A DNA stretch of 64,000 nucleotides from Nocardia transvalensis (GCF_015477765.1 NZ_JADLQQ010000001.1:835196-899195), one strand, 5' to 3'; shown: positions 1-8,228, counted from the stretch's first letter. Numbers and translations: made by a program. Notes: generated by a model from the sequence alone, not told the origin.

Positions 1-296
1 ATGCCGATGATCGACACCAGCACGATCCGCCGCACGCCCGCCGCGGCCGCCTCGCGCTGCACGGTGCGTGCCACCGTGCCGAAGAAGTCGGTCACCGCGG
101 CGGTTTCGGTGACCGGAGCATTGCTCGCGTCGACCACCGCCTGCACCCCGGCCAGCGCCTGCGCCAGACCCGCGCCGGTGTAGACGTCCACACCGGCCGA
201 CCGAGCGATCGGCACCACCTCGTGCCCCTGGTTCTTCAGCACATCGACCACTTCCCGGCCGATCCGCCCGCCGGCTCCGACAACCGCGATCCGCAT
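1..296 (-). CDS. NAD(P)-binding SDR/NmrA-like oxidoreductase, C-terminus cut by window edge
   Basis: The first 98 residues are present and the gene runs off the left edge. The ATG at 296 is preceded by an AAGGAG ribosome site about 8 bases upstream. The N-terminus is a Rossmann nucleotide-binding segment with a glycine-rich GAGGRIG motif at residues 8-14, a second strand ending in PIARS, and a VLVSIIG strand at the cut end. This pattern is typical of atypical SDR/NmrA-like NAD(P)H-binding proteins. The gene lies 63 bases downstream of the crotonase gene on the same strand, so the two are probably co-transcribed. Substrate unknown; the family assignment rests on the N-terminal third only. Confidence 0.8.
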   Translation of the reverse strand, partial: MRIAVVGAGGRIGREVVDVLKNQGHEVVPIARSAGVDVYTGAGLAQALAGVQAVVDASNAPVTETAAVTDFFGTVARTVQREAAAAGVRRIVLVSIIG

Positions 297-359
297 CGCT
301 CGCACTCCTTCGTTTCGTTCTTTCGGCAAGTCGACGAAACAGCGCGAGCGAGTGTGACA

Positions 360-1160
360 TCAGGCGAACACGGCTTTGCGCTTCTGGAGCATGGCGGCGG
401 CGCCCTCGAAGAAGTCGGGGGACTGCAAAAGTTCGATCTGTCCGGACTTTTCAGCGGCGAGGGCGGCGTCGAGGGAGCCGAGGGCGGCCTGGTTGAGGGC
501 GCGCTTGGTGAGTTCGAGGGCGCGGCGCGGACCGTTGGCCAGCCTCTCGAGAGCCGCCTCGACGCGTGCGTCGAGTTCGGCGGCGGGCACGACGCCGGTC
601 AGCATTCCGTACTTCCGCGCCTCGGTAACCGGTAGGCGCTCACCGAGCAGGGCCATCTCCGCGGCCACGGCACGGCCCGCGGAGGCCGCGACCATGGCGG
701 CCGCACCGCCGTCGGGCATCAGGCCGATGTTGATGAAGGCCAGCAACAAGTAGGCATCGTCGGCGGCGTAGGTGAGGTCGGCGGCCAGAGCCATCGCCAC
801 CCCGACGCCCGCGGCCGCACCCCGGATCCGCGCGACGACCGGAACGGGCGCGTCGACGATGGCCTTCACCAGACGGTTGGCGCAGTCCATGGTCATCTCG
901 GGGGTGATGCCGCGCTGCGCCTCGACGGCCGTCATGGACAGGTCTGCGCCGGTGCAGAAGTCGGAACCTTCGCCGCTGAGCACGATCGCGCGGACCGAGG
1001 TATCGTCTCCGGCCGCCAGGAAGGTGTCTCCGAGAGCGGCCATCGTGTCGTAGTCCACGGCGTTCTTGCGCTTCGGGTTGGTGATCGTGACGCGCAACAC
1101 CCGCCCGTCCCGGACGGCGGTGAATCGGGTCGGAGGGGCTTGGTTGTCGAGCTCGCTCAT
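360..1160 (-). CDS. enoyl-CoA hydratase/isomerase (crotonase) family protein
   Basis: A 266-residue crotonase-fold protein, the normal family length. The ATG at 1160 is chosen over an upstream in-frame start at 1202 because a GGGAGTAG ribosome site precedes it and the extra residues look non-coding. The CTGADLS segment (70-75) and the RGAAAGVG segment (113-120) form the oxyanion hole that polarises the acyl-CoA carbonyl. The two glutamates of true hydratases are not visible: the first position falls in GVGVAMA, and the second region reads NIGLMPDGG (144-152). That PDGG segment is closer to enoyl-CoA isomerase-type members, so isomerase or another CoA activity is more likely than hydration. 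It is transcribed divergently from a tandem TetR regulator that is likely to control it. Confidence 0.85.
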   Translation of the reverse strand: MSELDNQAPPTRFTAVRDGRVLRVTITNPKRKNAVDYDTMAALGDTFLAAGDDTSVRAIVLSGEGSDFCTGADLSMTAVEAQRGITPEMTMDCANRLVKAIVDAPVPVVARIRGAAAGVGVAMALAADLTYAADDAYLLLAFINIGLMPDGGAAAMVAASAGRAVAAEMALLGERLPVTEARKYGMLTGVVPAAELDARVEAALERLANGPRRALELTKRALNQAALGSLDAALAAEKSGQIELLQSPDFFEGAAAMLQKRKAVFA

Positions 1161-1208
1161 GGCTACTCCCGGGGCGGGCCGCCGACGCTGGCGGCAACGC
1201 AAGAATGA

Positions 1209-1237
1209 TGGTTAACTTTGCGAATTGTGGTTAACTT
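1209..1237. promoter_or_regulatory. direct-repeat operator candidate between crotonase and tetR
   Basis: Two exact copies of TGGTTAACTT lie at 1209-1218 and 1228-1237, 19 bp apart, each containing the palindrome GTTAAC. A related GGTTGACT follows at 1239-1246. They occupy the short divergent intergenic region just ahead of the regulator start. TetR-family proteins commonly bind such sites; that this regulator binds them is inferred. Confidence 0.5.
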
Positions 1238-1292
1238 AGGTTGACTGGTCCGGCGCTGTCAACAAGGGCAGCCCGGGGAGAAGGAGAGGCGT

Positions 1293-2519
1293 ATGGTCGC
1301 GGACCGCAGCGAGGCCGGTCTCGCTCCCGCGCGCGAACGCCGCCAACCGACCCAGCGACGGCCGAAGAACCGGAAGGCGCAGATCGTGCGGGTGGCGGCC
1401 CGTGCGTTCAGTGAGCGTGGCTATCACCCGGTGGGCGTCGACGAGATCGCGGCCGAGGTCGGAATCTCCGGTCCAGCCCTCTATCGGCATTTCACCAATA
1501 AGTACGCCCTGCTGGTCGCGACCGCCGAGCACGGCGCCCAGCAGCTGCTCGATGTGGCGCACGCCGCCGACGATCCGGAACTCGATCCCGAATCGCGACT
1601 CACCGCGCTGATCCGCGCCCTGGCCGAACACACCATCGAGGTGCGCCGCGAGGGCGGGCTGTACCGGTGGGAGCGCCGCTATCTGGAACCCGACGACCGG
1701 GCCCGCATCCGGGTGATCTACGCGGGGCTGCACGAGACGGTCGAGCAGGCCATCGCCGCGCTGCGCCCCGAGCTGTCCGACGAGGACGTGCAGTTGCTGG
1801 CCACCGGCATGCTCGGCGCGATCGGCAGTATCACCGCGCACCGGACCGCCCTGGCCACCGGACGGCTGACGGATCTGCTGCAGGAGATCTGCTGGTCGAT
1901 CCTGTACACCGACCTTCCGCCCGCCCCCACGCTGCCGCCGGCGGAGTCACCGGTGCGCGGGCTGCCGCTGAGTTCGAAACGCGAACAGCTGCTCACCGAG
2001 GCGATCCGGATCTTCGGGCGGCAGGGCTACCACGAGGCCAGTATCGAGGAGATCGGCGCCGCGGTAGGCATCAATGCCTCCAGCGTCTACCGCTACTTCA
2101 CCAGTAAGTCGGATCTGCTGGCCGCGGCCTTCCACCGCACCGGCGAACGGGTGGCAATCGCCAATGCCGAGGCGTTGTCGGAGGCGACCAGCCGGGCCGA
2201 TGCGGCGCTGCGCATTGCCGCCCGCTTCGCCCGGCTGACCTTCGCGATGCCGGAGATCCTGCCGGTCTACTTCGCCGAATTCTCGAATCTGCCTGCCGCC
2301 GAACAACAGAAGCTGCGCTCCATCCAACGGCAGAACGTGCTGGAGTGGGCCCATCTGCTCGACGACGACCCGGCCGAGGCCCGCTTCCGCGTGCACGCGG
2401 CCATCGCCCAGGTCGTCGACGCGGGCCGCCGCATGCGCTTCGACTCGCGCCCGGAGAGCCTGGCCCGCGTGCAAGCGTTGATGCGGGCGGCGCTGTTGGG
2501 GAGCGGGACCGACGGATAG
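1293..2519 (+). CDS. tandem-domain TetR-family transcriptional regulator
   Basis: At 408 residues this is about twice the usual TetR length. It contains two complete TetR N-terminal helix-turn-helix units: the first at about residues 28-75 (ending PALYRHFTNK) and the second at about 228-275 (ending SSVYRYFTSK). Each is followed by a helical ligand-binding-type region, so it looks like a head-to-tail internal fusion of two repressors. The ATG at 1293 has an AAGGAGAGG ribosome site. It lies divergent to the crotonase/oxidoreductase pair, with two TGGTTAACTT repeats between them, which suggests local and auto-repression. The ligand is unknown; an acyl-CoA is plausible given the neighbours but is not shown by the sequence. 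Confidence 0.9.
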   Translation: MVADRSEAGLAPARERRQPTQRRPKNRKAQIVRVAARAFSERGYHPVGVDEIAAEVGISGPALYRHFTNKYALLVATAEHGAQQLLDVAHAADDPELDPESRLTALIRALAEHTIEVRREGGLYRWERRYLEPDDRARIRVIYAGLHETVEQAIAALRPELSDEDVQLLATGMLGAIGSITAHRTALATGRLTDLLQEICWSILYTDLPPAPTLPPAESPVRGLPLSSKREQLLTEAIRIFGRQGYHEASIEEIGAAVGINASSVYRYFTSKSDLLAAAFHRTGERVAIANAEALSEATSRADAALRIAARFARLTFAMPEILPVYFAEFSNLPAAEQQKLRSIQRQNVLEWAHLLDDDPAEARFRVHAAIAQVVDAGRRMRFDSRPESLARVQALMRAALLGSGTDG

Positions 2520-2527
2520 GCCGTTGG

Positions 2528-3391
2528 TCAGGCGCCGGTTTCGGCGGCGCGACGGTAGCCGCGGACGGCCGGGTAGGCGAAGATCACGATGAAGCCGATG
2601 ATCCAGGCGAGGGTTTTCAGCAGGGGTGTGGCGACCGGGCCGTCGTAGCACAGGCCGCGCATGGCGTCGATGGCCGTGCTCATCGGCTGGTTCTGGACGG
2701 TCTTCTGCAGCCAGGACGGATAGGCGAACACCGGGGCGAATCCGGAGTTGAAGAACATCAGCAGGGTGTTGATGATGCCAATGATGTTCACCAGCATCAC
2801 GCCTTCGGAGATCGTGGCCAGGGCCGTCACCAGCACCGCGAAACCGACCCCGAACAGCACCGGGATGCCGATCATCGCCAGCGACGCCAGCGGGCCGTTC
2901 CAGAAGCGGAAGCCGATGCACACTCCGACCGCGATCACGAACAGCGTGGTGACCAACACTCGGATCGCCTCGGCCATCAGGCGGCCGGTCAACCCCGCGG
3001 CGCGGTGGATCGGCATGGTCCAGAACCGGCCCAGCAGGCCGGTGTACTTCTCGGTCTTGAAGCCGAGCGCGCTGACCACCGCGCCGGACATCGCGGCCAC
3101 CAAGGTGATCATCGGAACCGTGCCGTAGACCGCGGGCTCCCCGGTGAAGCGGCCGATCGAATCGCCCAGCACCACACGGAACATCAGCAGCGTCAGTGCC
3201 GGATAGATCAACGTCTGAATGGTGGTCGCGGGATCGCGCGCCCACACCAGCAGCAGCCTCTTGCACTGAATCAGGCTGTGCCGCATCCATGTCGACAGCG
3301 CCCGCTCCGACTGCGGCGCGACGACCGGCAGCGGCGCACTCCACCGTGCGGCCGCATCGGCCCGTTCGATCGCCTCCACGCTGCTGCTCAT
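2528..3391 (-). CDS. ABC-2 type (DrrB/DrrC-like) exporter permease
   Basis: A 287-residue integral membrane protein with a hydrophilic N-terminus of about 60 residues and about six hydrophobic helices, matching ABC-2 exporter permeases of the daunorubicin-resistance type. The ATG at 3391 overlaps the stop of the preceding permease by four bases (ATGA), indicating translational coupling. Internal landmarks are the segment around GFKTEKYTGLLGRF after the second helix region and a GFAPVFAYPSWLQ stretch before the last helices, both usual for DrrB-like proteins. It is the last gene of a three-gene ATPase-permease-permease operon. The exported compound is unknown; similar systems export drugs, lipids or peptides. 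Confidence 0.88.
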   Translation of the reverse strand: MSSSVEAIERADAAARWSAPLPVVAPQSERALSTWMRHSLIQCKRLLLVWARDPATTIQTLIYPALTLLMFRVVLGDSIGRFTGEPAVYGTVPMITLVAAMSGAVVSALGFKTEKYTGLLGRFWTMPIHRAAGLTGRLMAEAIRVLVTTLFVIAVGVCIGFRFWNGPLASLAMIGIPVLFGVGFAVLVTALATISEGVMLVNIIGIINTLLMFFNSGFAPVFAYPSWLQKTVQNQPMSTAIDAMRGLCYDGPVATPLLKTLAWIIGFIVIFAYPAVRGYRRAAETGA

Positions 3392-4200
3392 GACCGCCTC
3401 ACACTCGCCCAGATCGCCAGCGGCACAAAGCACACCGCCAGCCCGCCCAGCCACACCAGCGGCACCCACAGCACATGCCAGCTCACCCCGCTCGCCGCCA
3501 TATCGCGCATGGCGAAGGAGAACTGCGAGATCGGCTGGTTGCGCACGAACGGCCGAATCCACTGCGGGAAGCCGCCTTCGGGCACGAACCCGCACGACAG
3601 CATGCCGAATATCAGCGTCGGCAGCGTCAATGCCTGACTCAGCGACTCCGGACTCTTGGTCAGGCAGCCGAGCGCATCGGCCCCGATCGCCAGCACCGTG
3701 CCGACCGCGAGCGAGAACGCACAGAACAGCACCGCCTGCCCGAATCCCGCGACGAACCGGAAACCGATCAGATAGCCGAACAGGATCGCGGCGGTCAGCG
3801 ACGTCACCGACCGCACCAGACCGGCGGAGATCCGCGAGACCAGCGGCACCAGGCTCCCGATCGGCATGGTCTGCATCCGGGTGTTGAGTCCGGTCATGGA
3901 TTCGAAGGCGGCGATCTGCGCATTCGACATCATCGTGAACGACATGGTCTGCAGCACGATGATCGGCATGACGAACTGCGCATAGTCGATGCCGCTGAAC
4001 TTCATCACGAATCGCAGCGGCAGGTAGAAGCCGAGAGTGAACACCAGCGGGGTGATCACCGCGACGATCAGCTCGCCCTTGGTGGCCATGGTGTGGACGA
4101 TGCGGCCGGTCAGCGCCCGCCACTGGGCGAAGCTCGACAGGCGCGCGGTCGGCATCTCGGCGAACAGCCGGGCCCGGGTGTCGAGGGTGGGAGCACTCAC
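3388..4200 (-). CDS. ABC-2 type exporter permease
   Basis: A 270-residue permease paralogous to its downstream neighbour, with about six hydrophobic segments and a cytoplasmic N-terminus of about 40 residues. The start is GTG at 4200 and overlaps the ATPase stop codon (GTGA), as expected in a tightly coupled drug-exporter operon. Two different permeases with one ATPase imply a heterodimeric membrane channel. The proline/glycine-rich segment GFVPEGGFPQWIRPF, near residue 200, is the usual ABC-2 signature loop. It belongs with the genes on both sides; no substrate can be read from the sequence. Confidence 0.88.
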   Translation of the reverse strand: MSAPTLDTRARLFAEMPTARLSSFAQWRALTGRIVHTMATKGELIVAVITPLVFTLGFYLPLRFVMKFSGIDYAQFVMPIIVLQTMSFTMMSNAQIAAFESMTGLNTRMQTMPIGSLVPLVSRISAGLVRSVTSLTAAILFGYLIGFRFVAGFGQAVLFCAFSLAVGTVLAIGADALGCLTKSPESLSQALTLPTLIFGMLSCGFVPEGGFPQWIRPFVRNQPISQFSFAMRDMAASGVSWHVLWVPLVWLGGLAVCFVPLAIWASVRRS

Positions 4201-5207
4201 TGATGGCCGCCCGAATGGCCGGTGATCGACAGGAACACATCGTCGAGCGAGGGGCGGCGCAGCGCGATATCGGCCAGGTCGACCGAGGCCGCGTCCAAGC
4301 GCCGCAGCGCCTCGGCCAGGGTGGCCGCGCCGTCGGGAGCCGGGATCGACACCCGGTCGGACCCGTCCAGATCCTTGCGCACGGTGTCGGGCACCAGATC
4401 GCCGAGCGCGTCGACCGCCCGGCGCAGCTGGGTCGGATCCAGCGGCACCACCTCGCAGTAGCTGCCGCCCGTCTTCTCCTTGAGTTCGTCGGCGGTGCCC
4501 TCGGCGATCACCGTGCCCTTATCGATCACGATGATGTTGTCGCTGAGGACGTCGGCCTCCTCGAGATACTGCGTGGTCAGCAGCACCGTGATGCCCTGCT
4601 CCTTGAGCGCGGACACCAGATCCCACACACCCTGGCGGCTGCGCGGATCCAGGCCGGTGGTCGGCTCGTCGAGGAAGACCACCTCCGGCCGCACCACCAG
4701 CCCGCAGGCGATGTCGACGCGGCGGCGCATACCGCCGGAATAGTGCCGCACCGCGCGCTTACCGGCGCTGACCAGGTCGAATTCCTCCAGCAGCAGGTCC
4801 GCGCGGCGACGGGCGGCCCGTTTGGACAGGCCCATCAACCGGCCGAACAGCTCCAGGTTCTCCCGGCCGGACAGATTCTCGTCCAGGGCAGCGTACTGGC
4901 CGGTCATCATGATCGAACGCCGCACGCCCGCCGGATCCTTCACCACGTCGTGCCCGGCGACCACGGCCGTGCCCGCATCCGGGCGCAGCAGGGTGGACAG
5001 GATCTTCACGGTGGTGGTCTTACCGGCGCCGTTCGGACCGAGAATGCCCAGGACCGAGGCGCGTTCGGCGGTGAAACTGATGCCCTGCAGCGCGTGGACG
5101 TCGCCGAAGGATTTGCGGACCTCCGACACCAGCACGGCGGGTTCGGCGGTACTCGAACCGCTCGCGCCCGGCGCGGTGTGCGATTCTGCGTTGTCCAAGC
5201 TCGGCAT
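4197..5207 (-). CDS. DrrA-type ABC exporter ATP-binding protein
   Basis: A 336-residue ATPase with Walker A GPNGAGKTT at residues 57-65, the ABC signature YSGGMRRR at about 156-163, Walker B VVFLDEP at 177-183, and the C-terminal extension typical of daunorubicin-resistance DrrA proteins. I prefer the ATG at 5207, preceded by a GGAGAG ribosome site; an in-frame GTG at 5288 would add 27 residues with no clear site. It powers the two permeases encoded immediately downstream. The operon faces away from the aldehyde dehydrogenase across a 483-base spacer with candidate operators. A role in exporting the NRPS product is possible but speculative, since several unrelated genes separate them. Confidence 0.92.
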   Translation of the reverse strand: MPSLDNAESHTAPGASGSSTAEPAVLVSEVRKSFGDVHALQGISFTAERASVLGILGPNGAGKTTTVKILSTLLRPDAGTAVVAGHDVVKDPAGVRRSIMMTGQYAALDENLSGRENLELFGRLMGLSKRAARRRADLLLEEFDLVSAGKRAVRHYSGGMRRRVDIACGLVVRPEVVFLDEPTTGLDPRSRQGVWDLVSALKEQGITVLLTTQYLEEADVLSDNIIVIDKGTVIAEGTADELKEKTGGSYCEVVPLDPTQLRRAVDALGDLVPDTVRKDLDGSDRVSIPAPDGAATLAEALRRLDAASVDLADIALRRPSLDDVFLSITGHSGGHQ

Positions 5208-5387
5208 CAACTCTCCACTATCGGCCGGGGTGGCGACCGGATTGTCCGGGCCGCCTGTGCGCACGTCCCGGTTGGTGATCCCTTCCACCCCGCCCGATGT
5301 TACTGGGAGTGTTTATTGCGTCGGCTTCGCCGCCGCGGGTTTATGGCACCTCGAGGTTGTTGGTGGTCGGCCCCGCACCGGCATGCG

Positions 5388-5434
5388 ATCACCATCGTTC
5401 CCCGGCGCGCCATCACCATCGTTCCCCGGCGCGC
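5388..5434. repeat. two-copy tandem repeat, 24-bp period
   Basis: A 23-base unit beginning ATCACCATCGTTCC occurs at 5388-5410 and again, identically, at 5412-5434. It sits in the spacer upstream of the exporter operon. Function unknown. Confidence 0.8.
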
Positions 5435-5496
5435 TTTTGGCCGGGGCCGTACCCAATCGAGGGGCCGAATAGTTGTGTCGTTACTCACATTTCGAC

Positions 5497-5550
5497 GGAC
5501 CGGGCGGTCCGAGTCGAGATCGTTGCTGGTCCCGACGCAGACCGGGCGGT
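5497..5550. promoter_or_regulatory. pair of palindromic operator candidates
   Basis: The perfect palindrome GGACCG-GG-CGGTCC lies at 5497-5510, and its core ACCGGGCGGT recurs at 5541-5550, 42 bp away (about four helical turns). This spacing suits cooperative binding by a dimeric repressor acting on the exporter operon, the dehydrogenase gene, or both. No TetR or MarR gene lies immediately beside it. Confidence 0.45.
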
Positions 5551-5690
5551 TCGGTGAGGTTAGGCGTTCCTTGTCCGCGCGGTGGGACCGCCCATAGTCT
5601 GGCGGACAGGGGAACTGACACGCACTCACCTGTCTGCGGCAGCCGTGACCAAACCAGTTGCCGAGGCATTCGCCAGCGAGAGGGTGACCA

Positions 5691-7289
5691 ATGGCCGAGT
5701 CCGCCCGCGGTGTGACCGACGGGCCCGAAGGCGGCAGCCCGCGCAACCACGAAGGGCCCCGGGAGCGCCGCCGATCGACACAGCCGCGCACGGTGGCGCA
5801 TCCGGGTGGATCGGGCCGCTCGAAGGTGCTGACGTCGTACGACCCGAGGACCGGGGAGGCCGTCGGGGACTACGCGATCATGGGCACCGGCGAGCTGACC
5901 CGCACCGTGCGCGCCGCGCGCGCGGCCGAGAAATGGTGGGCGGCAATCGGATTCGCCAGCCGTCGGCGCTGGCTGCTGGACTGGAAGCGCAGCATCGCCC
6001 GCAACGCCTCGGAGCTGGTGGAGATCGTCTGCTCCGAAACCGGTAAGCCGCAGGTGGATGCCGCCATCGAGGTGATGCTGGCGGTGGAGAATCTGGACTG
6101 GGCCGCCCGCAATGCCGAAGGGGCGCTGGGGCGTCGGCGCCTGGGCTCCACCTGGCTCACCCGCAATCAGCGCGCCTCGGTGGGCTATCTGCCGCTGGGC
6201 GTCGTGGGTGTGCTGGGGCCCTGGAACAATCCGGTGTTCACGCCGATGGGGTCGATCGCCTACGCCATGGCCGCCGGGAACGCCGTCGTGTTCAAACCGA
6301 GCGAGCTCACCCCGGGCGTCGGGGTGTGGCTGGCCGAGAGCTGGAGCAGGCTGGCGCCGAATCAGCCGGTGCTGCAGGTGGTTACCGGTGACACCAGCAC
6401 CGGTGCGGCGCTGTGTCGCGCCCGGGTCGACAAGGTCGCCTACGCCGGATCGGAGTCCGGCGCCCGCGAAGTCATCTCGCTGTGCGCACAGACCATGACG
6501 CCGGTGGTGGTGGAACGCTCCGGTAAGGGCGCGATGGTGGTGCAGGTCGACGCCAAGCTCGACGACGCCGCCGAGGCCGCGGTCTTCGGTGCCATGTCCA
6601 ATGCGGGCCAGAGCGCGGCCGGGATCCAGCGCGCCTACGTCGCCGAGTCGGTGTACGAGCCGTTCCTGGAACGTGTTGTGGCCCAGGCCCGGCGGCTGCG
6701 GCCGGGCGGGGACCGCAAGGCCTCCTACGGTCCGATGATCCTGGAATCCCAGGTGGATGTGGTCCGCCGGCAGGTCAAGGACGCGATCGCCCGCGGTGGC
6801 CGGGCGGTGGTCGGCGGTCTGGATTCGATCCGCGAGCCGTACATCGAGCCGATCGTGCTCGCCGAGGTTCCGGAGGAGAGCCTGGCGGTCACCGGGGAGG
6901 CGGTCGGTCCGGTGCTGATCGTGAATCGGGTGGCGACCGTGGACGAGGCCGTGGATCGCATCAACGCGGCCGAGCACGGCCTGGCGGTGGCGGTGTTCAC
7001 CCGCGATGTGCGGACCGTCCCCGAACTGGCCGAACGCATCAGAACCGGTGTGGTGACCATCAATTCGTCGATGGCCTACGCCGGTATCCCGTCGCTGCCG
7101 TTCGGCGGGGTCGGCGAATACGGGCAGGGCCACACCCACGGCGAGGCGGGCCTGCGGGAATTCAGCCGCACCCTGGCCATCGCCCACAAGCGTTACCGAG
7201 CCCCGGTGAACCTGTCCACCTTCGACCGCCACCCCCGCCATTTGCGCTTGGCCAAGGCCATCTTCCGGATGCGCCACGGGCGAGTGTGA
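5691..7289 (+). CDS. aldehyde dehydrogenase family protein lacking the catalytic cysteine
   Basis: A 532-residue NAD(P)-dependent aldehyde dehydrogenase homologue with an unusual basic, disordered N-terminal extension of about 40 residues. Conserved features include the PWNNP segment (about 177-181), the catalytic-type glutamate Glu275 in VVVERSGKG, and a C-terminal FGGVGEYGQG region. The active-site signature, normally NAGQxC, reads NAGQSA at 304-309, so the nucleophilic cysteine position is alanine (Ala309). The glutamate context ERSGKG also departs from the usual ELGGK. The protein should not be able to oxidise aldehydes by the normal thiohemiacetal route; it may be a pseudoenzyme or have another activity. 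The start at 5691 follows a GAGAGGGTGA ribosome site. The deacetylase-like gene follows closely, probably in one operon. Confidence 0.88.
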   Translation: MAESARGVTDGPEGGSPRNHEGPRERRRSTQPRTVAHPGGSGRSKVLTSYDPRTGEAVGDYAIMGTGELTRTVRAARAAEKWWAAIGFASRRRWLLDWKRSIARNASELVEIVCSETGKPQVDAAIEVMLAVENLDWAARNAEGALGRRRLGSTWLTRNQRASVGYLPLGVVGVLGPWNNPVFTPMGSIAYAMAAGNAVVFKPSELTPGVGVWLAESWSRLAPNQPVLQVVTGDTSTGAALCRARVDKVAYAGSESGAREVISLCAQTMTPVVVERSGKGAMVVQVDAKLDDAAEAAVFGAMSNAGQSAAGIQRAYVAESVYEPFLERVVAQARRLRPGGDRKASYGPMILESQVDVVRRQVKDAIARGGRAVVGGLDSIREPYIEPIVLAEVPEESLAVTGEAVGPVLIVNRVATVDEAVDRINAAEHGLAVAVFTRDVRTVPELAERIRTGVVTINSSMAYAGIPSLPFGGVGEYGQGHTHGEAGLREFSRTLAIAHKRYRAPVNLSTFDRHPRHLRLAKAIFRMRHGRV

Positions 7290-7294
7290 TTGAA

Positions 7295-7312
7295 CCTGAC
7301 ATCGGTGTCAGG
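7295..7312. promoter_or_regulatory. perfect inverted repeat between dehydrogenase and deacetylase genes
   Basis: CCTGACA-TCGG-TGTCAGG, with seven-base arms and a four-base centre, lies just after the dehydrogenase stop and 8 bases before the next start. It could be a repressor site or an RNA hairpin that tunes translation of the downstream gene. Confidence 0.4.
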
Positions 7313-7319
7313 GTGCAGC

Positions 7320-8195
7320 ATGGTGGGCATGAGCAAGGACCTGACGCTTTTCGACTACAGCCCGATCACCGAACGCGAGCCGATCCGCTGGCCTGACGGC
7401 AAGCGGGTCGCGTTCTATGTCGGGCTCAATATCGAGCACTTCTACGTCGATCTGCCCGGCACGGCCACCTATGAGGGCACCACCTCACTGGTGCCGGATT
7501 CACTCAATTACGGCTGGCGCGACTACGGGCCGCGCGTGGGTATCTGGCGGCAGATCCAGGTGCTCGACAAGTACGGCATTCGCGCCAGTGCCCTGCTGAA
7601 TTCGGATGTGGGCGAACGGTATCCGCAGATCATCGCGGCCGGGAAGGAACGCGACTGGGCCTGGCTGGCGCACGGGAGCAGCAACAGCCATCTGCACAGC
7701 GGTCTGTCGGTGGACGAGGAGCGTGCGGTCTTGCGCGACATCGTGACCACGATCGAGAAGACCACCGGGCGGCGGCCGCGCGGCTGGATGGGCCCGGCGC
7801 TGACCGAAACCTTCCACACTCCGGAACTGCTGGCCGAGCTGGGCCTGAGCTATGTGCTCGACTGGACCAACGACGACCAGCCCTACCGCTTGAATGTGCC
7901 CGGCATGCTGAGCGTCCCGTATTCGGTGGAGCTCAACGACATCGGCATCTTCGTGTCCAAGGGCCTGACCGGACCGGACTTCGTGCAGATGGTCAAGGAT
8001 CAGCTCGATCAGCTCTACGAGGATTCCGCCGACAGCGGGCGGGTGATGGCGCTGGCCCTGCATCCGTTCGTGACCGGCCAGGCCTTCCGGCATCGCTACC
8101 TGGACGAGGCCATGAACTACGTCGCCAACCACCCGGGGGTGTGGCTGACGACGAGCGATGAGATCGCCGAGCACTATGTCGGAATGACGGCATGA
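7320..8195 (+). CDS. polysaccharide deacetylase (NodB-fold) family hydrolase, PuuE-like
   Basis: About 291 residues with the NodB-type metal-dependent deacetylase fold. It resembles PuuE-type allantoinase/amidohydrolase members more than secreted chitin deacetylases, since there is no signal peptide. Visible landmarks are a metal-ligand-type aspartate in LLNSDVGERYP, a histidine cluster HGSSNSHLH at about 118-126, and the C-terminal LALHPFVTGQ histidine segment. ATG 7320 is chosen, with a second ATG three codons later at 7329; the annotated frame also extends back to a TTG at 7290 that directly abuts the upstream stop and is less likely. Probably co-transcribed with the dehydrogenase homologue. 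The substrate (a cyclic amide, formamide-like or N-acyl compound) cannot be assigned. Confidence 0.82.
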   Translation: MVGMSKDLTLFDYSPITEREPIRWPDGKRVAFYVGLNIEHFYVDLPGTATYEGTTSLVPDSLNYGWRDYGPRVGIWRQIQVLDKYGIRASALLNSDVGERYPQIIAAGKERDWAWLAHGSSNSHLHSGLSVDEERAVLRDIVTTIEKTTGRRPRGWMGPALTETFHTPELLAELGLSYVLDWTNDDQPYRLNVPGMLSVPYSVELNDIGIFVSKGLTGPDFVQMVKDQLDQLYEDSADSGRVMALALHPFVTGQAFRHRYLDEAMNYVANHPGVWLTTSDEIAEHYVGMTA

Positions 8196-8228
8196 CCGTC
8201 ATCCGGCGTGCTTTCCGCCGGGACGAGC

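Larger units (their letters stand above)
5208..5690. other. non-coding spacer between divergent ABC exporter and aldehyde dehydrogenase
   Basis: This 483-base gap holds no convincing gene. It contains a two-copy tandem repeat (5388-5434) and two copies of the palindromic core ACCGGGCGGT at 5499-5508 and 5541-5550, with a related CGGT-GGG-ACCG element at 5580-5590. It is most likely a divergent control region. Confidence 0.6.

Noticed and set aside
2528..5207. DrrABC exporter as part of the NRPS cluster
   Set aside because: Aldehyde dehydrogenase, deacetylase, mntH and Ag85-like genes, with strong terminators, separate it from the NRPS genes; a link cannot be supported from position alone.
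5481..7277. 598-codon minus-strand frame opposite the aldehyde dehydrogenase homologue
   Set aside because: Antisense shadow with His/Arg/Gly-rich sequence; the plus strand encodes a clear dehydrogenase fold.
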